64,000 nucleotides of DNA from JBFJKD01 sp041601945 (GTDB taxonomy: Bacteria; Pseudomonadota; Gammaproteobacteria; Pseudomonadales; Porticoccaceae). This document shows positions 60,605 through 64,000 of this stretch, piece after piece. Below the pieces are notes generated by a model. It was not told the DNA's origin. It did not search any database and worked only from the letters and a program-made list of their open reading frames with translations. Numbering within the stretch: position 1 is the first letter of the stretch; each line of letters starts with the position of its first letter. The stretch is taken from positions 1 through 64,000 of the forward strand of contig JBFIHG010000006.1 in NCBI GenBank assembly GCA_041601945.1, given 5' to 3'. The position numbers and the translations under genes are program-made.

Positions 60605-60620
60605 AGGCATAGTTTTTGCT
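60605..60620 (+). promoter_or_regulatory. Sigma-54 promoter of fleSR
   Basis: AGGCATAGTTTTTGCT: GG at -24 and TTGCT at -12 with the exact GG-N10-GC geometry. It lies 54 nt before fleS. The fleSR operon is FleQ/RpoN-dependent in P. aeruginosa. Confidence 0.75.
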
Positions 60621-60673
60621 CTATCTCTATTGAACCGGAAATTGCCGGCCACAAAAGAGAGAGCTCAGACGCG

Positions 60674-61888
60674 ATGCCAGTACCATCAACGCCACTATCA
60701 GCACGACAACTGGAACAAGCTTTTGCTGCGTTTAATCAGGTGTCGTCCGAGCTCGATGCCAGCTATCGAATTCTGCAAACCCGCGTGGCAGCTCTTACGG
60801 CGGAGTTGAACGAGACCCGTTCGCAACGCCTGCAGGAGCTGGCGGAAAAGGAGCAGCTGGCAAATCGTCTCGCATTGTTAATGGACGCGTTACCAGGCGC
60901 GGTGGTAGTGCTCGACGCAACCGGGCAGGTGCGGGAAGCTAATCGTGAAGCGTCGAATTTGCTAGGGGCTAACCCGGCGAACTGTAGCTGGCAAAATATT
61001 CTTGAACAAATAACCCAGGTGAGCACCCGCGACGGACAAGAATTAATGCTGCGCGACGGCCGTCGTTTGTCCCTGACACAACGATCCTTACCCGACGGCG
61101 ATGAACGTCTGATACTCATCACCGACGTGACCGAATTGCACGCCTTGCAGGACGAGGTCAATCGGGAAAAACGCCTTTCGGCACTCGGTGAAATGGCGGC
61201 GCGACTCGCCCACCAGGTGCGCACGCCACTCAGTTCGGCGCTGCTTTATATGGCACCCCTGTGCGGTACCGAGCTAACCAATGCAGAGCGTACACGTATC
61301 GCCAATAAAGTTCTTGATCGCCTGCGCCACATGGAAGCGTTGGTGGATAGCCTGTTGACATTCGTACGTGGCAGTTCTGCCAAATTTGAATTGGTGGCCT
61401 TGCCAACTTTGATCAAAGACGTCGTAGATGTCGTAGTGCCATTGATTGGTAGTCGCGGGGGCAGATTTAGCGCTCCTGCACACGTTCCAGACATACGTGT
61501 AATCGTTATCAAAGACGCCCTGGTAGGTGCCGTGCTGAATCTTATCACCAACGCTGCCGAAGCGGGCGAAGGCAAAAATAGTGTATCACTGCAATTAAAA
61601 AACGATGAAAAGCATATCGTATTTTGCGTGAGTGATAATGGCCCCGGTGTTACCGAAGATATTCGCGACCGTATTTTTGATCCATTTTTTACCACGCGCC
61701 CCCTGGGTACAGGGTTGGGTCTGGCGGTGGTCGCCATGACTGCACGCGCACACGGCGGCACGATAAATGTGCTGTCGCAGGCATCGGGGGGTGCTTTATT
61801 TGAACTGGCGATACCGATACGTGGCGATGGTAGTGCGCAACATTGTGTAGATTTCCGAGTGCGCCGTGAATGCACGACAACGCACTGA
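60674..61888 (+). CDS. fleS: Sensor histidine kinase FleS
   Basis: Phosphorylates FleR in the flagellar hierarchy. The 404-aa protein has an N-terminal coiled coil (10-65), a PAS domain (about 66-155), HisKA with phospho-acceptor His180 in RLAHQVRTPLSS, and a HATPase domain with the N box LITNAAEAGEG and G boxes SDNGPGVTEDIRDRIF and GTGLGLAVV. No membrane helix is seen, so it is cytosolic like P. aeruginosa FleS. 24 or 63 nt precede fleR depending on its start. Confidence 0.95.
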   Translation: MPVPSTPLSARQLEQAFAAFNQVSSELDASYRILQTRVAALTAELNETRSQRLQELAEKEQLANRLALLMDALPGAVVVLDATGQVREANREASNLLGANPANCSWQNILEQITQVSTRDGQELMLRDGRRLSLTQRSLPDGDERLILITDVTELHALQDEVNREKRLSALGEMAARLAHQVRTPLSSALLYMAPLCGTELTNAERTRIANKVLDRLRHMEALVDSLLTFVRGSSAKFELVALPTLIKDVVDVVVPLIGSRGGRFSAPAHVPDIRVIVIKDALVGAVLNLITNAAEAGEGKNSVSLQLKNDEKHIVFCVSDNGPGVTEDIRDRIFDPFFTTRPLGTGLGLAVVAMTARAHGGTINVLSQASGGALFELAIPIRGDGSAQHCVDFRVRRECTTTH

Positions 61889-61951
61889 CGTGGAGCGACA
61901 ACGGCACCACACATGACAACGTCCGACAACAAACTAGCAACGGGTAATCGA

Positions 61952-63343
61952 ATGACTAAAAACAAAATATTGGTTGTGGAAGACGACGCCAGCCTACGCG
62001 AAGCGTTGTGCGAAACCCTGCAGATGGCGGGATACGAAGTGGTTGACGCCGAGGACGGTAAAGCCGCGTTATCGATACTGGAAAGGGGCAATATCGGGCT
62101 GGTTATCAGCGACGTGCAGATGGCAGCAATGGACGGGCATGCGTTGTTGCGAGAAGTAAAAGCTCGTTGGCGGGAGTTGCCGGTAGTGTTGATGACGGCA
62201 TACGGCAGTATCGAGCGCGCGGTTGCGGCAATGCGCGACGGTGCCGCGGATTATCTGGTTAAGCCCTTCGAGGCGCAGGTGTTAATCGAAATGGTGTCGC
62301 GTTTTATGGTGGCAAAGGGCGAGGAAACCTCCAGCATTATCGCCGCGGATCCGTGCACCAGAGAAATGGTGGAATTGGCAACCCGGGTGGCTGGTAGTGA
62401 CGCCACTGTCATGATCAGTGGTGAATCGGGCACCGGTAAAGAAGTGTTTGCACGTTTGATACATCAGCTGTCGCCGCGCCGCAAAGCGCCTTTCAAGGCA
62501 CTTAATTGTGCGGCAATTCCGGAAACCATGCTTGAGTCAATGCTGTTCGGATACGAAAAAGGCGCGTTTACCGGCGCTTATCAAACCCGTGTGGGGAGTT
62601 TCGAGCAGGCCCAGGGCGGCACTTTGTTACTCGACGAAATTTCGGAAATGGATATAGGGCTACAGGCAAAGTTGCTCCGGGTTCTCCAGGAGCGGGAGGT
62701 GGAGCGACTCGGTGGGCAGCACCCTATCAAACTTGATGTACGGGTTTTAGCAACCACTAACCGCAATCTTCGCGTCGAAGTGGAGCAAGGGCGTTTCCGC
62801 GAAGATCTGTTCTATCGGCTCAACGTATTTCCGTTGAACGTCGCGCCGTTGCGCGACCGGCGTGACGATATCGTGCCTCTGGCGGAAAGTTTTGTGGCGA
62901 ATTTTGCCACTCCGGGTGTGGGCACGGTGATTGCCGAAGAAGCCAAACAAAAATTGTTCAGCCATGGTTGGCCGGGCAATATTCGCGAATTACAGAATGT
63001 AGTCCAGCGCGCATTAATTTTGGCGGTGGGTCATACCATCCGGTCCGAAGATATTCGCTTTGCGGAAACTGTGCGCAACATTGAACGCGACACCGCTCCT
63101 GCCGTGAATAGTCACTACAGATCCGCGCAGGTTGCTACCGATGCAAGCATCGGTGCGGAGCGCGCGCTAGGCAATGACCTGCGCAATCGGGAACAACAGT
63201 TAATTCTCGATGCGTTGTGCGCCGAGCGCGGGCGGCGCAAAGAAACCGCCGAGCGGCTGGGTATTAGTCCGCGCACGCTGCGCTACAAACTCGCTAAATT
63301 GCGGGATGAAGGGGTGCGTTTACCGGCGGCGGTTGGCGCCTGA
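61952..63343 (+). CDS. fleR: Sigma-54 response regulator FleR
   Basis: Class II/III activator of basal-body and hook genes. The 463-aa protein has a receiver domain with acidic pocket VEDD (9-12), phospho-acceptor Asp54 and Lys104, an AAA+ domain with Walker A GESGTGKE and GAFTGA, and a C-terminal Fis-type HTH (ERLGISPRTLRYKLAKL). ATG 61952 (MTKNKILVVEDDASLREALC) fits the family start; ATG 61913 adds 13 residues. Confidence 0.95.
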   Translation: MTKNKILVVEDDASLREALCETLQMAGYEVVDAEDGKAALSILERGNIGLVISDVQMAAMDGHALLREVKARWRELPVVLMTAYGSIERAVAAMRDGAADYLVKPFEAQVLIEMVSRFMVAKGEETSSIIAADPCTREMVELATRVAGSDATVMISGESGTGKEVFARLIHQLSPRRKAPFKALNCAAIPETMLESMLFGYEKGAFTGAYQTRVGSFEQAQGGTLLLDEISEMDIGLQAKLLRVLQEREVERLGGQHPIKLDVRVLATTNRNLRVEVEQGRFREDLFYRLNVFPLNVAPLRDRRDDIVPLAESFVANFATPGVGTVIAEEAKQKLFSHGWPGNIRELQNVVQRALILAVGHTIRSEDIRFAETVRNIERDTAPAVNSHYRSAQVATDASIGAERALGNDLRNREQQLILDALCAERGRRKETAERLGISPRTLRYKLAKLRDEGVRLPAAVGA

Positions 63344-63377
63344 TTAATCTTGATAGCAGTTGGCTGCGGAGACAATG

Positions 63378-63698
63378 ATGAGTCAGATGGAAATTAACCA
63401 GGTACTGGCGCAAATGCGTGTGCTTACAGCGGCAGTGGGTAGCGATAAAACCGCGGAAGTCGGTGTGGCAAACGGGGTAGACTTTGGGCAGTTACTCGCT
63501 AAATCTATCGATCGCGTGAGCGAAACCCAAACTAGCGCCAGTGCGTTGACACAGGCATTTGAACGTGGCGCAGCCAATGTCGATCTTCCCGAAGTGATGG
63601 TCGCGTTGCAAAAAGCTAACGTGTCATTTCAGGCCATTACCCAGGTCCGCAATCGCCTGTTATCGGCCTATCAGGATGTTATGAATATGCAGGTGTGA
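63378..63698 (+). CDS. fliE: Flagellar hook-basal body complex protein FliE
   Basis: Adapter between the MS ring and the rod. The 106-aa protein from ATG 63378 has GVDFGQLLAKSIDRVSETQT and the C-terminal LPEVMVALQKANVSFQAITQ then VRNRLLSAYQDVMNMQV, standard FliE. GGAG at 63368-63371 is 6 nt from this ATG; ATG 63375 is one codon earlier. No sigma-54 site with correct spacing was found just upstream. Confidence 0.95.
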   Translation: MSQMEINQVLAQMRVLTAAVGSDKTAEVGVANGVDFGQLLAKSIDRVSETQTSASALTQAFERGAANVDLPEVMVALQKANVSFQAITQVRNRLLSAYQDVMNMQV

Positions 63699-63786
63699 CG
63701 GTGCATAAATCTAAATTGAGCTGAATGCACATAAAAATTAACCCGACGACTATTTTTTTGGTACAGGATTTGAACAGGTCAACACG

Positions 63787-64000
63787 ATGGCACTGATAGA
63801 TAAAGGCAGCGTTTTGCAGCAATTTATGGGCTTCACACGGCTGCCAGTGTTTAGACAACTGGGCTTAATGCTTGGGCTGGCCGCCAGCGTGTCTCTTGGC
63901 ATCATGATTGTTTCGTGGTCCCAGGAACCGGACTACACGCCGTTATTTGTCGGTCTTGGCACGGCGGACGCATCGCGGGTGGTACAAATACTGGATCAGT
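63787..64000 (+). CDS. fliF: Flagellar MS-ring protein FliF (5' part, cut by window end)
   Basis: Only the first 71 codons are in the window. They read MALIDKGSVLQQFMGFTRLP, then a hydrophobic helix (about 25-43, LGLMLGLAASVSLGIMIVSW) and EPDYTPLFVGLGTADASRVV, which is the classic FliF N-terminus with its first membrane segment and the start of the YscJ-like ring-building motif. ACAGG at 63774-63778 is the likely ribosome-binding site. Confidence 0.93.
   Translation, partial: MALIDKGSVLQQFMGFTRLPVFRQLGLMLGLAASVSLGIMIVSWSQEPDYTPLFVGLGTADASRVVQILDQ

Noticed and set aside
63759..63773. Sigma-54-like TGGTACA-N4-TTGAA before fliF
   Set aside because: The invariant GC of the -12 element is missing; fliE-fliF is more likely one transcript.
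1..64000. CRISPR arrays, tRNA or rRNA genes, transposases, integrases, phage or defence genes
   Set aside because: Looked for on both strands; no repeat-spacer pattern, cloverleaf, rRNA core sequence or mobile-element protein was seen.

Overview
The window is one continuous stretch of a gammaproteobacterial chromosome. Gene order closely follows the Pseudomonas plan: the end of the S10-spc-alpha ribosomal cluster, lptD-surA-pdxA-rsmA-apaG-apaH with divergent amgK-murU, the miaB-ybeZ-ybeY-corC-lnt / leuS-lptE-holA block, and a polar-flagellum cluster run by FleQ/FleSR. Base composition looks moderate to fairly high in G+C by eye. A marine Cellvibrionales-like or other Pseudomonadales-type organism would fit, but no marker here fixes the genus. 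I see no rRNA, tRNA, CRISPR array, insertion sequence or prophage gene.

Layout. 1-10720: rplV to rplQ (22 genes), with an internal promoter before rpsM and a strong terminator after rplQ. 11025-11894: a LinB-type haloalkane dehalogenase that is not part of either flanking housekeeping block. 11900-18871 (minus): the outer-membrane assembly, vitamin B6 and rRNA methylation operon; amgK-murU (19047-20824) diverges from lptD and supplies a peptidoglycan-recycling shortcut. 21044-25964: aminotransferase, acyl-CoA synthetase, DUF815 ATPase and a medium-chain reductase. 26018-35647 (minus): holA, lptE, leuS, lnt, corC, ybeY, ybeZ, miaB. 35854-37636: DUF1820, a small membrane protein and a SPOR protein.

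37876-64000 is a motility region. Two diguanylate cyclases (convergent) precede flgN-flgM-flgA (minus), then flgBCDEFGHIJKL, fliC, flaG, fliD, fliS, a fliT/fleP-like gene, fleQ, fleS, fleR, fliE and the start of fliF. Readable promoters give the expected hierarchy. FleQ has a CRP/Vfr-like site upstream. Sigma-54 elements lie before flgA, flgB, fliD and fleS. Sigma-28 elements lie before flgM and fliC, and also before the first diguanylate cyclase.

I found no wholly new multi-gene system. The most interesting signals are regulatory: (1) a near-perfect sigma-28 promoter placing a diguanylate cyclase in the flagellar regulon, with a 20-codon upstream ORF and hairpin in its leader; (2) an anti-Shine-Dalgarno arrangement in the leader of the second cyclase; (3) helically phased TTGCCGC repeats between the divergent flgA/flgB sigma-54 promoters; (4) a 733-nt, partly very AT-rich fleQ upstream region; (5) duplicated modules in FliD and FlgK. 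All promoter calls are by eye and untested.
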